The notes beneath the pieces were generated by a model, which did not search any database, was not told the origin of the DNA, and saw only the letters and a list, made by a program, of their open reading frames with translations. DNA of 64,000 nucleotides from Hyphomicrobiales bacterium (GTDB lineage: Bacteria; Pseudomonadota; Alphaproteobacteria; Rhizobiales; Xanthobacteraceae). The stretch's first letter is position 1, and each line of letters opens with the position of its first letter. Both the position numbers and the translations under genes were made by a program. Of the stretch, positions 17,995 to 26,772 are shown one piece after another. Where the stretch lies: contig JAFKKH010000007.1 of assembly GCA_017305665.1 (NCBI GenBank), positions 124,001-188,000 on the forward strand, given 5' to 3'.

Positions 17995-18759
17995 ATGCGA
18001 TTGGGATCAGTCAACTACGAAACCAGAGGCAAGGTCGCTCTCCTCACGCTCGACGAACCCCACAAGCTCAATGCCCTGAGCCCCGGCATCCGTCAGGGAA
18101 TTCTCGAAGGACTGGGAAAGGCTGACGCAGACGATGCGATCCGCGTCGTCGTCATTACGGGAAACGGCGACAAGGCTTTCTGTGCGGGTGCCGACATCAG
18201 CAATTTCGAACTTGAGGCCGACAAAGGCAGAAAATTCCTTGCCATGGCCCTCGACGTGCTGGCGGCGCCCGAACGCTGCAGCAAGCCGGTGATCTCGGCC
18301 GTCAACGGCCTCGCCTATGGCGGCGGCTTCGAACTCGCCATTGCATCCGACTTCATCGTCGCGTCCGAGCGTGCGCAATTTGCCGTTCCCGAAATCAAGC
18401 TCGGCCTGCTGCCGGGGTTCGCGATCGTCCGCCTGGCGGACATGGTCGGCCGCGCCAAGGCCAAGGAGCTCAGCATTCTCGGCGACCCGATCTCGGCCGA
18501 CGAGGCGGCGCGGCTCGGGCTGGTGCTCCGCGTCGTCCCCCACGACCGGCTGATGGCGGACGTCATGGAGTTCGCCGATCGGATCGCTTCGAAACCCAAA
18601 CTGGCGGTTCGCATGGCGAAATCATTCTACAATCGCGGTCTCGGCGGCGACGAGATGCGCCACGCGCTCGATGGCTTCCCGCTGCTGTTCATGCACGGGG
18701 ACGCGCGCGAGGGGATCTCCGCGTTTCTCGAAAAGCGGAAAGCCAGATTTGAAGACTGA
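17995..18759 (+). CDS. Enoyl-CoA hydratase
   Basis: Crotonase-family hydratase of 254 residues. Unlike the other three crotonases in the window it keeps both catalytic glutamates, in YGGGFELAIASD and PEIKLGLLPGF, so it is a good candidate for a real enoyl-CoA (glutaconyl-CoA-type) hydratase. The oxyanion motif is FCAGADIS. ATG 17995 has AGGAG upstream. It is the last gene of the dehydrogenase-carboxylase operon and probably hydrates the carboxylated enoyl-CoA, like LiuC or AtuE in the known pathways. The further steps (lyase) are not encoded next to it. Confidence 0.92.
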   Translation: MRLGSVNYETRGKVALLTLDEPHKLNALSPGIRQGILEGLGKADADDAIRVVVITGNGDKAFCAGADISNFELEADKGRKFLAMALDVLAAPERCSKPVISAVNGLAYGGGFELAIASDFIVASERAQFAVPEIKLGLLPGFAIVRLADMVGRAKAKELSILGDPISADEAARLGLVLRVVPHDRLMADVMEFADRIASKPKLAVRMAKSFYNRGLGGDEMRHALDGFPLLFMHGDAREGISAFLEKRKARFED

Positions 18760-18919
18760 ACGGATGCATTGGCTGCGACACGTCTCCCGCGAACGATCAG
18801 CGTCCGGGATGGCGGCGCGATACGGCGTGTCGATGCGCTTTATGGCGAGGGCAGTCGGTGTCTCGACACCATCATGCGACCAAGAGTCTCTCGATCCAAG
18901 GTTTGCTTGCATGACAATT

Positions 18920-18931
18920 TAGCGTTCGCTA
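18920..18931. promoter_or_regulatory. Short palindrome in the promoter region of the first liv operon
   Basis: TAGCG-TT-CGCTA lies in the 260-nt gap between the hydratase (ends 18759) and the LivG gene (start 19020). That gap holds no convincing gene; a lower-scoring inverted repeat (ACTGC-N5-GCAGT) is at 18980-18994. It could be an operator for the operon at 19020-25841, but only one copy is seen. Confidence 0.35.
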
Positions 18932-19019
18932 GCCTAGCAAAAAGCCCTGTCAATAAAGGGCGTTGGAAGATGATTGTGCACTGCCGCGTGCAGTCCGGTC
19001 AGAGGGGTGGAAACAACAC

Positions 19020-19817
19020 GTGGCCTTGGCTGAGGACACTAGCAATCCCGTGCTTGAATGCCGGTCCGTCGAGCGTCGCTTCGGCGGCATCGTGGCATTG
19101 AACGGCATCGACATGGAGATCAGGCGCGGCGAGATATTCGGCCTCGTCGGCCCGAACGGCTGCGGCAAAACGACACTGACGAACGCCATCACGGGTTTCT
19201 ATCCGCCCCAGCGCGGCAACATCCTGTTCAACGGCAACGACATTACCGGCATCGCTCCCCACAAGGTTGCGACTCTCGGAATTGCACGCACCTTCCAGAA
19301 TCTTGCGCTCTTCAACGGCATGAGCGTGCTCGACAACATTCTTCTCGGCCGTCACACCCACATGAAGCCGGGCGTTGCGCGCACCGCGCTCTATTGGTGG
19401 CTGGCGCGGAGTGACGAAACCGCAAACCGTGCGGTCGTGGAGGACGTGATCGACTTCCTTCAGCTCGAAAGCGTTCGCGACGAACTGGTCGACGGCATTC
19501 CGATCGGATTGAAGAAGCGCGTGGAGCTGGCTCGGGCGCTGGCGGCCGAGCCGAACTTCCTGATTCTCGATGAGCCAATGGCCGGTATGAACCAGGAGGA
19601 AAAGGAATACATGGCGCGCTTCATTCTCGATGCGCGCGACGAGCGCAACGTGACCGTGCTTCTCATCGAGCACCACATGGACGTCATCACAGGCATCTGC
19701 GACCGGATGCTGGCGCTGAACTACGGCGCGATGATCGGCTCCGGCAAACCGGCCGACGTGGTCGCCGACCCGCGTGTGGTCGAGGCCTATATCGGAGGCG
19801 CGCATGTCTCCCGTTGA
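19020..19817 (+). CDS. livG: ABC transporter ATP-binding protein, LivG type
   Basis: Cytoplasmic ATPase of a branched-chain-amino-acid-type (HAAT) importer, about 265 residues. Walker A is GPNGCGKTT (44-52), the Walker B segment is NFLILDEPMAG, and the LivG-type signature region IGLKKRVELARALA replaces LSGGQ. The C-terminal YIGG ending is typical of LivG. GTG 19020 is the favoured start; TTG 19026 and a longer frame to 18963 are possible. It opens an operon with an acyl-CoA ligase, LivH, LivM, LivF and a binding protein. The presence of the ligase suggests that the cargo is a carboxylic acid rather than an amino acid. Confidence 0.92.
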   Translation: MALAEDTSNPVLECRSVERRFGGIVALNGIDMEIRRGEIFGLVGPNGCGKTTLTNAITGFYPPQRGNILFNGNDITGIAPHKVATLGIARTFQNLALFNGMSVLDNILLGRHTHMKPGVARTALYWWLARSDETANRAVVEDVIDFLQLESVRDELVDGIPIGLKKRVELARALAAEPNFLILDEPMAGMNQEEKEYMARFILDARDERNVTVLLIEHHMDVITGICDRMLALNYGAMIGSGKPADVVADPRVVEAYIGGAHVSR

Positions 19818-21741
19818 TGCCGCGCCCTCACCCGGTGAAGGCTGGGATTTCTCCGACGACAGCACGTTGATCCGGCTGCTCGCACGCAACGCCGAAAGCT
19901 TTCCCGATCGCGCGGCGATGCGCGAAAAGAGCAAAGGCATCTGGCAGGAGATCACATGGAGCGAACTGCTTGATATCGTCTTGTCGTTCGCGGCCGGACT
20001 GGAAAGTCTCGGCTTCGAGCCGGGCGACACGATGCTCGTGGTCGGTGACAACCGGCCGCGGCTTTATGCAGGCATGCTGTCGGCCGGTGCGCTGAAGGGC
20101 TATGCCATGCCCGCCTTTGCCGATGCAACGCTCGACGAAATCAATCATTTCGTTCACGAGGCAGGCGCACGCTTTGCCCTCGCCGAGGACCAGGAGCAGG
20201 TCGACAAGATGCTCGAACTGCGGGCGCAGGGCGCGGCGATCGAGCACATCGTCTACGATGATCCACGAGGGCTCGCCACCTATCCGCAGCCCGGCCTGAT
20301 CTCGTGGGACACGGTCCAGATCAGGGGCGCCGAGCGGCTCGTGCAGGATCCGTCGCTGCGGGAGAAGCTGATCCGCCGCGCCGAGCCGGACGGGCCGGCC
20401 GTGTTCGTTCATTCGTCGGGCAGCACCGGAAAGCCCAAAGGTATCGTGCTCACACACCGCAACTTCCTGGCCGGCGTCCGCAATGCCTATCGCGGCGGCG
20501 CGTTCGGCTTCGATGAAACGATCCTGGCTTACCTGCCGATCGCCTGGGTCGGGGATTTCGCCGTGACGCTCGGCGCCGGCATGGCGCTGCGGTTTACCAT
20601 CAACGTGCCCGAGCGACAGGAAACGGTTCTGCACGACCTGCGCGAAACGGCTCCGACATTCTATCTGGCGGCGCCGCGCAGTTGGGACAACCTGCTGACC
20701 ACGATCCAGGTTCGCATGGAGGATTCCTCGCGGCTGAAGAAGGCCGTCTATCAGTTCTTCATGTCGTCGTCGCTTGCCGCGGAGCGACGCAAGCTGGATG
20801 GCAAGCAACCCTCGCTCGGCCAAAAACTGCTGGCTCCGCTTGGAGAACTGCTGGTGTGCGGTCCGATCAAGGACCAGTTCGGCCTGTCGCGGCTGCGCGG
20901 CGCCTTCACCGGCGGCGAAGCCATCGGCGAGGACACATTCATCTTCTACCGGGCGCTCGGCATCAAGCTGCGGCAGCTCTACGGTCAGACCGAGAGCAGC
21001 GCCTACAACGCGATCCAGGGGCCCGACGAAGTTCGACTCCACACCGTCGGCCGGCCGCTCCCCGGCGTCGACGTCCGCATCAGCGATGCCGGCGAAATCC
21101 TGATCCGCTCGGGCAGCGTGTTCGGCGGCTACTTCAAGCAGGAGGAGGCCACACGCGAAGCGCTCGACGGCGAGTGGCTGCACTCCGGAGATGCCGGCTA
21201 CCTCGAGCCTGACGGGCACCTCGTGGTGCTCGGCCGCCTTTCCGACGTCGTCCACACCGCACGGGGCGAGCGCTACATCCCGAACTACATCGAGAACCGG
21301 CTCAAGTTCAGCCCCTACATCAAGGATGCCGCGGTGCTCGGACGCGATCGCGACTCGCTCGCGGCGATCGTCTGCATCGACAAGGAGGCCGTCGGACTGT
21401 GGGCTGAACTGCGCGGCATCTCATACATGTCCTACGCGGACCTGTCGCAGAAGCCGCAGGTCGCCGATCTGGTCGCGGAGGCGGTCCGCCATGTCAACGG
21501 CACCCTCCCCGCCGGACAGCAAATCCGACGTTTCGTCTGCCTGCACAAGGAATTCGACGCCGACGACGGCGAGATTACCCGGACCCGGAAAATCCGCCGC
21601 AATGTCGTCGAGTCGCGCTATGCGCCGATCATCGATGCCATCTACGACAACCGGCCAACCGTGCTGATGAAAGCCCAGGTCAGCTACGAGACCGGCGAGG
21701 TCGGCGTCATCGAACGCACCCTCGCGGTTCAGGAGGCCTGA
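19804..21741 (+). CDS. Long-chain acyl-CoA synthetase-like AMP-binding protein, liv-operon type
   Basis: ANL-superfamily acid:CoA ligase of 645 residues. The P-loop reads HSSGSTGKPKG from His203, a variant of the YTSGTTG form. YGQTESSAYN and the segment RGERYIPNYIENRLKFSPYI are of the kind seen in long-chain (FadD15-like) synthetases. It lies inside a transporter operon: ATG 19804 overlaps the LivG gene by 14 nt, preceded by CGGAGG, and LivH starts 2 nt after its stop. Translational coupling to the ATPase and permease genes suggests that imported acid is activated at once, so that CoA trapping drives uptake. The substrate is unknown. Confidence 0.92.
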   Translation: MSPVDAAPSPGEGWDFSDDSTLIRLLARNAESFPDRAAMREKSKGIWQEITWSELLDIVLSFAAGLESLGFEPGDTMLVVGDNRPRLYAGMLSAGALKGYAMPAFADATLDEINHFVHEAGARFALAEDQEQVDKMLELRAQGAAIEHIVYDDPRGLATYPQPGLISWDTVQIRGAERLVQDPSLREKLIRRAEPDGPAVFVHSSGSTGKPKGIVLTHRNFLAGVRNAYRGGAFGFDETILAYLPIAWVGDFAVTLGAGMALRFTINVPERQETVLHDLRETAPTFYLAAPRSWDNLLTTIQVRMEDSSRLKKAVYQFFMSSSLAAERRKLDGKQPSLGQKLLAPLGELLVCGPIKDQFGLSRLRGAFTGGEAIGEDTFIFYRALGIKLRQLYGQTESSAYNAIQGPDEVRLHTVGRPLPGVDVRISDAGEILIRSGSVFGGYFKQEEATREALDGEWLHSGDAGYLEPDGHLVVLGRLSDVVHTARGERYIPNYIENRLKFSPYIKDAAVLGRDRDSLAAIVCIDKEAVGLWAELRGISYMSYADLSQKPQVADLVAEAVRHVNGTLPAGQQIRRFVCLHKEFDADDGEITRTRKIRRNVVESRYAPIIDAIYDNRPTVLMKAQVSYETGEVGVIERTLAVQEA

Positions 21742-21743
21742 AG

Positions 21744-22631
21744 ATGGACGCGCTCCTGCTGCTCGAATCGGCCATCAACGGCGCGCTCGTCGGCCTGATG
21801 TACGCGCTGGTCGCGATGGGGATCGTGCTGATCTACAAATCCTCGTCCGTTCCGAATCTTGCGCAGGGTTCGATGACGATGCTCGGCGCCTATGTGGTGC
21901 TGGCTTTCGCGAACAATGCCGGCGCTCCGATGTGGCTGGCGATCCCGCTCGGCATCGTCACCATGTTCTTTGTCGGCATCGGTATAGAGCGTGTTGCGCT
22001 GCGCCGCCTCGCCGGCCGGCCGATCATCATGATCCTGATGATGACGCTCGGCCTCGAAATCTTCCTGCGCGCCGGCACCATGACGATCTGGGGCGGCACC
22101 GCGCGGCCGATGCCGATCGGCATCAGCGATGCGCCGCTATTCCTCGGACCGCTACTGATCAATCGCGCCTATGCGGTGGGCGCCGCCATCGCGATCGTGA
22201 TGTTCGTCCTGTTCGTGGCGTTCTTCCGGACCCGGCTCGGCGTCGTGCTGCGCGCCATTTCGGACGACTATACCGCGGCGTGGTCCGTCGGCATTTCAGT
22301 CGAGCGCGGCGTCGCGCTGTCATGGGCCATGTCGGCGGTCATGGCCACCATCGCCGGCGTGTTGTGGAGCTCGGTCCAGGGCGCGGACCAGTCGCTCGCG
22401 CTGTTGCTGCTGAAAGGCATCACCGTCGCCGTGCTCGGCGGCATGGACAGCCTCGGCGGAGCTCTGCTGGCGAGCATCCTGCTTGGCGTCGTCGAGGGCG
22501 TCGCCTCGAGCGTCCTCGATCCGATGATCGGCGGCGCAAGCCGCGAACTCGTCGATGCGGCGATGCTGATCCTGACCATCATGATCCGGCCCCACGGCCT
22601 GTTCGGCCGTCACGACATCGAGCGAGTCTGA
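21744..22631 (+). CDS. livH: ABC transporter permease, LivH type
   Basis: Inner-membrane permease of 295 residues with about eight hydrophobic segments, starting with INGALVGLMYALVAMGIVLI, the standard LivH first helix. Later segments include LLKGITVAVLGGMDSLGGAL, the conserved cytoplasmic loop of this family. It should pair with LivM (4 nt downstream) to form the channel and be driven by the LivG and LivF proteins of the same operon. Confidence 0.93.
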   Translation: MDALLLLESAINGALVGLMYALVAMGIVLIYKSSSVPNLAQGSMTMLGAYVVLAFANNAGAPMWLAIPLGIVTMFFVGIGIERVALRRLAGRPIIMILMMTLGLEIFLRAGTMTIWGGTARPMPIGISDAPLFLGPLLINRAYAVGAAIAIVMFVLFVAFFRTRLGVVLRAISDDYTAAWSVGISVERGVALSWAMSAVMATIAGVLWSSVQGADQSLALLLLKGITVAVLGGMDSLGGALLASILLGVVEGVASSVLDPMIGGASRELVDAAMLILTIMIRPHGLFGRHDIERV

Positions 22632-22635
22632 CATC

Positions 22636-23709
22636 ATGCTCTACCGCAAGGCCGGCATCTTCCATACCGACTACGCCGCCGACCGGGCGTTGTTTCCGAT
22701 TCCTGCCGATCGCTGGACGATCGGGCTGCTGCTGCTGATCGCCGCGACGGCGCCGCTCTACATGAACTCGCTCTATCTCAGCAGTTATCTGCTGCCCTGG
22801 CTGGTCTGGACCGCGGCCACACTCGGTCTCAACCTGATTCTCGGCTGGGCGGGACAATTCCATCTCGGCTATGCCGCGGTGATGGGAATCGGCGCCTACG
22901 CCGCCGTGCACGCCGTGCGGACCGGAATTCCCTGGGAAATCGCGATCGTCCTTGCCGGCTTTACCGCTGCGGTCATCGGCATCGGCTTTGCGTTCGCGGC
23001 CCTTCGCGTCAAGGGCCTCTATCTCGCGCTGAGCACGCTTGCCCTGCAATTCGTCATGGACTGGACGATCTCGCATGTCCAGGCGATCAGCGGCGGCACG
23101 CAGGCCACGCTGCAGGCGCCAGACATCCGTCTGCTCGGCATCCCCATCACGTCGGATGCCGGACTTTATTATATCGCGCTGGTCTGGTGCCTTCTGGTGA
23201 CGTCATTCATGCTCAACCTGAAGCGGACCGCACTCGGCCGAGCGCTGGTCGCCGTCCGCGAGAAGGACTATGCGGCAGCCGTCATCGGCGTGAACAGCTT
23301 CTATTTCAAGATGGTCGCGTTCGCGACCTCCTCGTTCATTGGCGGCGTCACCGGCGCGATCCTGATCGGGACCTTCTATCATGCCGTGACGCCCGAACAG
23401 TTCTCGGTGGACGTGTCGATCCAGGCGCTGGCGATGGTGATCGTGGGCGGCCTCGGCAGCATCATCGGAAGCTACTTCGGCGCCGCATTCATCCTGCTGA
23501 TGCCCGGCGTGATGAACAGCTTCATTTCATGGCTCGCCAATCTGCTCGGCCTGTCTCTGAGCCTTGAGACGCTCGCCCATCTGCCTCAGGCGCTGTACGG
23601 AGCGCTGATTATCGTCTTTCTCCTGGTCGAGCCTCTCGGGCTCGGCAAGATCTACAACAATATCCGCGATTACCTTCTGGTCTGGCCATTCGGCTACGTG
23701 AAGAAATAG
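22636..23709 (+). CDS. livM: ABC transporter permease, LivM type
   Basis: Second permease subunit, 357 residues, with nine or more hydrophobic segments. It has the LivM motifs LILGWAGQFHLGYAAVMGIG and VIVGGLGSIIGSYFGAAF. A cytoplasmic N-terminal extension of some 30 residues (MLYRKAGIFHTDYAADRALF) precedes the first helix, as in LivM proteins of transporters linked to acid catabolism. It follows LivH by 4 nt and precedes LivF by 13 nt. Confidence 0.93.
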   Translation: MLYRKAGIFHTDYAADRALFPIPADRWTIGLLLLIAATAPLYMNSLYLSSYLLPWLVWTAATLGLNLILGWAGQFHLGYAAVMGIGAYAAVHAVRTGIPWEIAIVLAGFTAAVIGIGFAFAALRVKGLYLALSTLALQFVMDWTISHVQAISGGTQATLQAPDIRLLGIPITSDAGLYYIALVWCLLVTSFMLNLKRTALGRALVAVREKDYAAAVIGVNSFYFKMVAFATSSFIGGVTGAILIGTFYHAVTPEQFSVDVSIQALAMVIVGGLGSIIGSYFGAAFILLMPGVMNSFISWLANLLGLSLSLETLAHLPQALYGALIIVFLLVEPLGLGKIYNNIRDYLLVWPFGYVKK

Positions 23710-23722
23710 AGGGACGCGCATC

Positions 23723-24529
23723 ATGAGCGAACCGATCGCCGCTAGTGTGCTGACGCTCAACAACGTCGAGGTCGTGTACGACTACGTTTCGCTTGCGATC
23801 AAGGGCGTGTCGCTGGACGTGCCCGAAGGCGGGATGGTGGCCCTGCTCGGCGCCAACGGCGCCGGCAAGAGCACGACGCTGAAATCGATCAGCGGTCTGC
23901 TCGCGGCGGAACGCGGCGAAGTGCGGCGCGGCGACGTCCGGTTCCGCGGCCAGGCTATTGGCGCACTGATGCCGCAGGATCGCGTCCGGCTCGGGATTGC
24001 GCATGTCCTCGAAGGACGGCGAGTGTTTGAACATCTGACACCGTCGGAGAATCTGATCGCCGCATCGGCCTTGCATAGCCGGCAGGACATGAGCCGCAAC
24101 ATGGAGATGGTCTACAGCTATTTTCCGCGCCTTCACGAGCGGCGCGCAACGCCGGCCGGCTATCTGTCCGGCGGCGAGCAGCAGATGCTGGCGATCGGCC
24201 GCGCGCTGATGACCCAGCCGAAGCTATTGATGCTCGACGAGCCGAGCCTTGGCCTTGCGCCGTTCCTCGTCGCCGAGATCTTCCAGATTCTCAGCCGCAT
24301 CAATCGCGAGGAGGGCTTGTCGATCCTGCTCGTGGAGCAGAACGCCATCGCCGCGCTGGAGATCGTTTCGCACGGCTATCTGATCGAGAGCGGCCGCATC
24401 GTCATGCATGACAGCGCCGAGGCTCTGAAGAGAAACCCCGACATTCAGGAGTTCTATCTCGGCGGTGCCGAGAACAAGAACTTTCGCGACATCAAACATT
24501 ATCGCCGCCGGAAGCGATGGCTGACGTAA
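23723..24529 (+). CDS. livF: ABC transporter ATP-binding protein, LivF type
   Basis: Second ATPase of the importer, 268 residues. Walker A is GANGAGKST (43-51), the signature YLSGGEQQMLAIGRALM is intact, and Walker B is KLLMLDEPSLGLAP. It ends in a basic tail (HYRRRKRW) longer than in most LivF proteins. ATG 23723 follows GAGGGA. It forms the heterodimeric motor with the LivG protein of the same operon. Confidence 0.93.
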   Translation: MSEPIAASVLTLNNVEVVYDYVSLAIKGVSLDVPEGGMVALLGANGAGKSTTLKSISGLLAAERGEVRRGDVRFRGQAIGALMPQDRVRLGIAHVLEGRRVFEHLTPSENLIAASALHSRQDMSRNMEMVYSYFPRLHERRATPAGYLSGGEQQMLAIGRALMTQPKLLMLDEPSLGLAPFLVAEIFQILSRINREEGLSILLVEQNAIAALEIVSHGYLIESGRIVMHDSAEALKRNPDIQEFYLGGAENKNFRDIKHYRRRKRWLT

Positions 24530-24590
24530 GGCAGCCGGACTTCCGGAGGTTCATGCCGTTTTCTTGAGACTACATAATGGGAGGAAAACA

Positions 24591-25841
24591 ATGAGAAGAT
24601 TGCTTTGTAGCTTGGCGGCCATGGCCTTTGCCGTGGCCGGAACGTTCCCTGCAGCGGCTGCGGACCCGGTCAAGTTCGCACTGTGTTACGACCTGAGCAA
24701 GGCCTACACGTTCGTGACGCCGCAGATTGCTCAGGCCGCAAAAGACTATGCCGCGCTGCTGAATATGAAGGGCGGCATCGAGGGCCATCCGATCGATGTT
24801 ATCGTTCAGGATCACGGCAACGAGCCCCAACGCGGCATCGAATGCTATGAGAAGCTGAAGCGCGAAGGGGTTATGGTGTTCGACATGCTGTCGACACCGG
24901 TGTCACGTGCCGTGCTGCCGCGCATCATGAAGGACGGCAACATCCTGCTGCAGTCGCTGGTCGGCCGCGGCGATGCGATCGACGGCGACGTGTTCAAATG
25001 GGTGTTCCCGATCGGCCCGACCTATTGGGGCCAGGCCGCCAACGACATCGAATACATCAAGCAGAAGTCGGGCGGAAAGCTGAAGGGCGTCAAGGTCGCG
25101 TTTCTCTACATCGACTATCCCTTTGGACAGGAGCCGATCGGAATCCTGAAGACACTGGCGCAAAAAGAAGGGTTCGACCTGCAACTGTTCCCCTACCCGC
25201 TGCCCGGCAACGAACAGGCATCGGCATGGACCCAGATCCGGCGCTACAACCCGGACTGGATCGTCAGTTGGAGTCTGTCGAAGATGCACATCATCGCATC
25301 GCGCGAGATGAAGCGTAACGGCATTCCGATCGACAAGTATATCGCGGTGAACTGGCTCAACGAGGTCGATATCAATAACATCGGCCCCGCCGAGGCCAAG
25401 GGTCTGAAGCGCGGCACCAACGTCGCCGGCGGCTCCAACCACCCCATCATCCAGGAGATCATCAAGGAGCTCTACGACAAGGGCAAGGGCAACGGCGACC
25501 GCAAGAATCTGGAGGACGTCTATTACAACACCGGGCTTGCGATCTACTCCATTGCTTTCGAAGGCGCCCGCCTCGCCATCAAGAAGGACGGCTGGCCGCT
25601 GACGCCGCAAAAGATCAAGGATGGCTTCGAAAGCCTGAAGGATTACGACGCCAACGGGCTGATGGCGCCCGTTACCGTGACCGCGCATGATCACGGCGGC
25701 GGCGGCAAGACCCGCATTGAGATGTGGGACGGCGCCAAATGGGTTCCGCAGACCGACTGGATCGCGGGTTTCTCGGACGAGGTCTGGAAAGTCGTAAAAG
25801 ACGAATCGGCCAAATACGCAAAGGAAGAGCCTCAGAAATAA
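24591..25841 (+). CDS. ABC transporter periplasmic substrate-binding protein, LivK type
   Basis: Exported binding protein of 416 residues. A Sec signal peptide is clear: MRRLLCSLAAMAFAVAGTFP followed by AAAAD, with cleavage likely after Ala-Ala. The mature part is a type I periplasmic binding protein (VKFALCYDLSKAY...). ATG 24591 has a strong GGGAGG upstream; a longer frame to 24564 is rejected. It is the last gene of the operon, 61 nt after LivF, and should deliver the cargo to LivHM. The ligand cannot be read, but the adjacent acyl-CoA ligase points to a carboxylate. Confidence 0.92.
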   Translation: MRRLLCSLAAMAFAVAGTFPAAAADPVKFALCYDLSKAYTFVTPQIAQAAKDYAALLNMKGGIEGHPIDVIVQDHGNEPQRGIECYEKLKREGVMVFDMLSTPVSRAVLPRIMKDGNILLQSLVGRGDAIDGDVFKWVFPIGPTYWGQAANDIEYIKQKSGGKLKGVKVAFLYIDYPFGQEPIGILKTLAQKEGFDLQLFPYPLPGNEQASAWTQIRRYNPDWIVSWSLSKMHIIASREMKRNGIPIDKYIAVNWLNEVDINNIGPAEAKGLKRGTNVAGGSNHPIIQEIIKELYDKGKGNGDRKNLEDVYYNTGLAIYSIAFEGARLAIKKDGWPLTPQKIKDGFESLKDYDANGLMAPVTVTAHDHGGGGKTRIEMWDGAKWVPQTDWIAGFSDEVWKVVKDESAKYAKEEPQK

Positions 25842-25854
25842 TCTTCACGACGCA

Positions 25855-25891
25855 CCAGGCGCAGCGACGAGCCATTCGTTGCCGCGCCTGG
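25855..25891. terminator. Possible terminator after the first liv operon
   Basis: CCAGGCGC (25855-25862) and GCGCCTGG (25884-25891) form a perfect 8-bp inverted repeat 13 nt after the binding-protein stop, with a shorter nested repeat inside. No T-tract follows, so this is tentative. The rest of the 266-nt gap to the MarR gene holds nothing I can name. Confidence 0.4.
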
Positions 25892-26107
25892 CGCGCGACA
25901 ATTCATTCGGAGCCCGCTTCAGACGACGGAAGCGCCTTTCTTGGGTTTCGATAGACTCCAGTCGCGATGACTTCATTCAGACGAACGGTTTGCCATCGAT
26001 GGCGCCACGGTCGGCAATTCCAATGCGCCGCACCTTGACCATCGATCTCCTGCTGGTGTTCTCTGAAGCGGCCTTTCGGAAACGCCGAACCGGCGCATCC
26101 ATGTCGT

Positions 26108-26635
26108 ATGAAGTCAAGAGCATCCATGCCGGTCCGGGCAAAACCCAGCAAGACGGTGATTATCGACAAGCGCAATCCTGCGCCGGATATTGCGCGCAGC
26201 CTGAAACTTGACCACGGCGTTGGGTTTCTGGTGCGGCTGATCGAGACTCGCGCCACGGCACTCTACGATCAACTCACCGAGCAGAACGAAGTCACGCCGC
26301 GCCAGTTCGGTGCGATGCTGACGCTCTACCAGCGCGGCACCCTGACGCTGACGGAACTGGCTACCCACATCCGGGTCGACCGCAGCACGCTGGGCGAAAT
26401 GATCAACCGCATGGCGGAGCGCGGCCTGATCCGAAAAGAAGCCAACGACGCCGACCGCCGCTCCGCCACCATCACCCTCGACAAGGCGGGCGAACAGGCG
26501 CTGTTGCGACTGGTCGCTGGCGCGGCTCAGTTGCAGGAAGAACTGCTCGCACCCTTGCCGGCCAAGGATCGCGCGCAGTTCCTGCGCTGCATGAAACTGA
26601 TCGCGGAGCCGCCGAAAGGCGGCGACGAGGTTTGA
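26108..26635 (+). CDS. MarR-family transcriptional regulator
   Basis: Winged-helix regulator of 175 residues. The MarR core runs from about residue 60: TPRQFGAMLTLYQRGTLTLT, then the recognition helix RVDRSTLGEMINRMAERGLI and the wing segment DADRRSATITLDKAGEQAL. It has a basic N-terminal tail. MarR proteins usually bind palindromes near their own or adjacent genes and release them on binding phenolic or acidic ligands. The 20-bp palindrome at 26734-26753, just downstream and in front of the HicB-like/Rieske genes, is the obvious candidate site. ATG 26108 or ATG 26126 may be the start. Confidence 0.9.
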   Translation: MKSRASMPVRAKPSKTVIIDKRNPAPDIARSLKLDHGVGFLVRLIETRATALYDQLTEQNEVTPRQFGAMLTLYQRGTLTLTELATHIRVDRSTLGEMINRMAERGLIRKEANDADRRSATITLDKAGEQALLRLVAGAAQLQEELLAPLPAKDRAQFLRCMKLIAEPPKGGDEV

Positions 26636-26733
26636 CCGATCTTTCTACGGTTCCGGCGGACGACGACACGCCTGCCGCCGCTCTCCTGAAGACAACCTCG
26701 CCAGATTCATATTGATCGGTCCTGCCCGCGATG

Positions 26734-26753
26734 TTATTACGTATACGTAGTAA
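26734..26753. promoter_or_regulatory. 20-bp palindrome, probable MarR operator
   Basis: TTATTACGTATACGTAGTAA is symmetric in all but one base pair and contains the perfect core TACGTATACGTA. It is AT-rich in a GC-rich surrounding and lies 98 nt after the MarR gene and 20 nt before the first codon of the HicB-like gene. A TTGATC at 26712 could be the -35 element of a promoter covered by the palindrome. Confidence 0.7.
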
Positions 26754-26772
26754 CTAGTCGCGAGAAACAGCC

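Noticed and set aside
18769-19101. 110-residue open frame in the gap before the first LivG gene
   Set aside because: No ribosome-binding site or domain, overlaps the LivG start in another frame, and its composition is unlike the neighbouring proteins.
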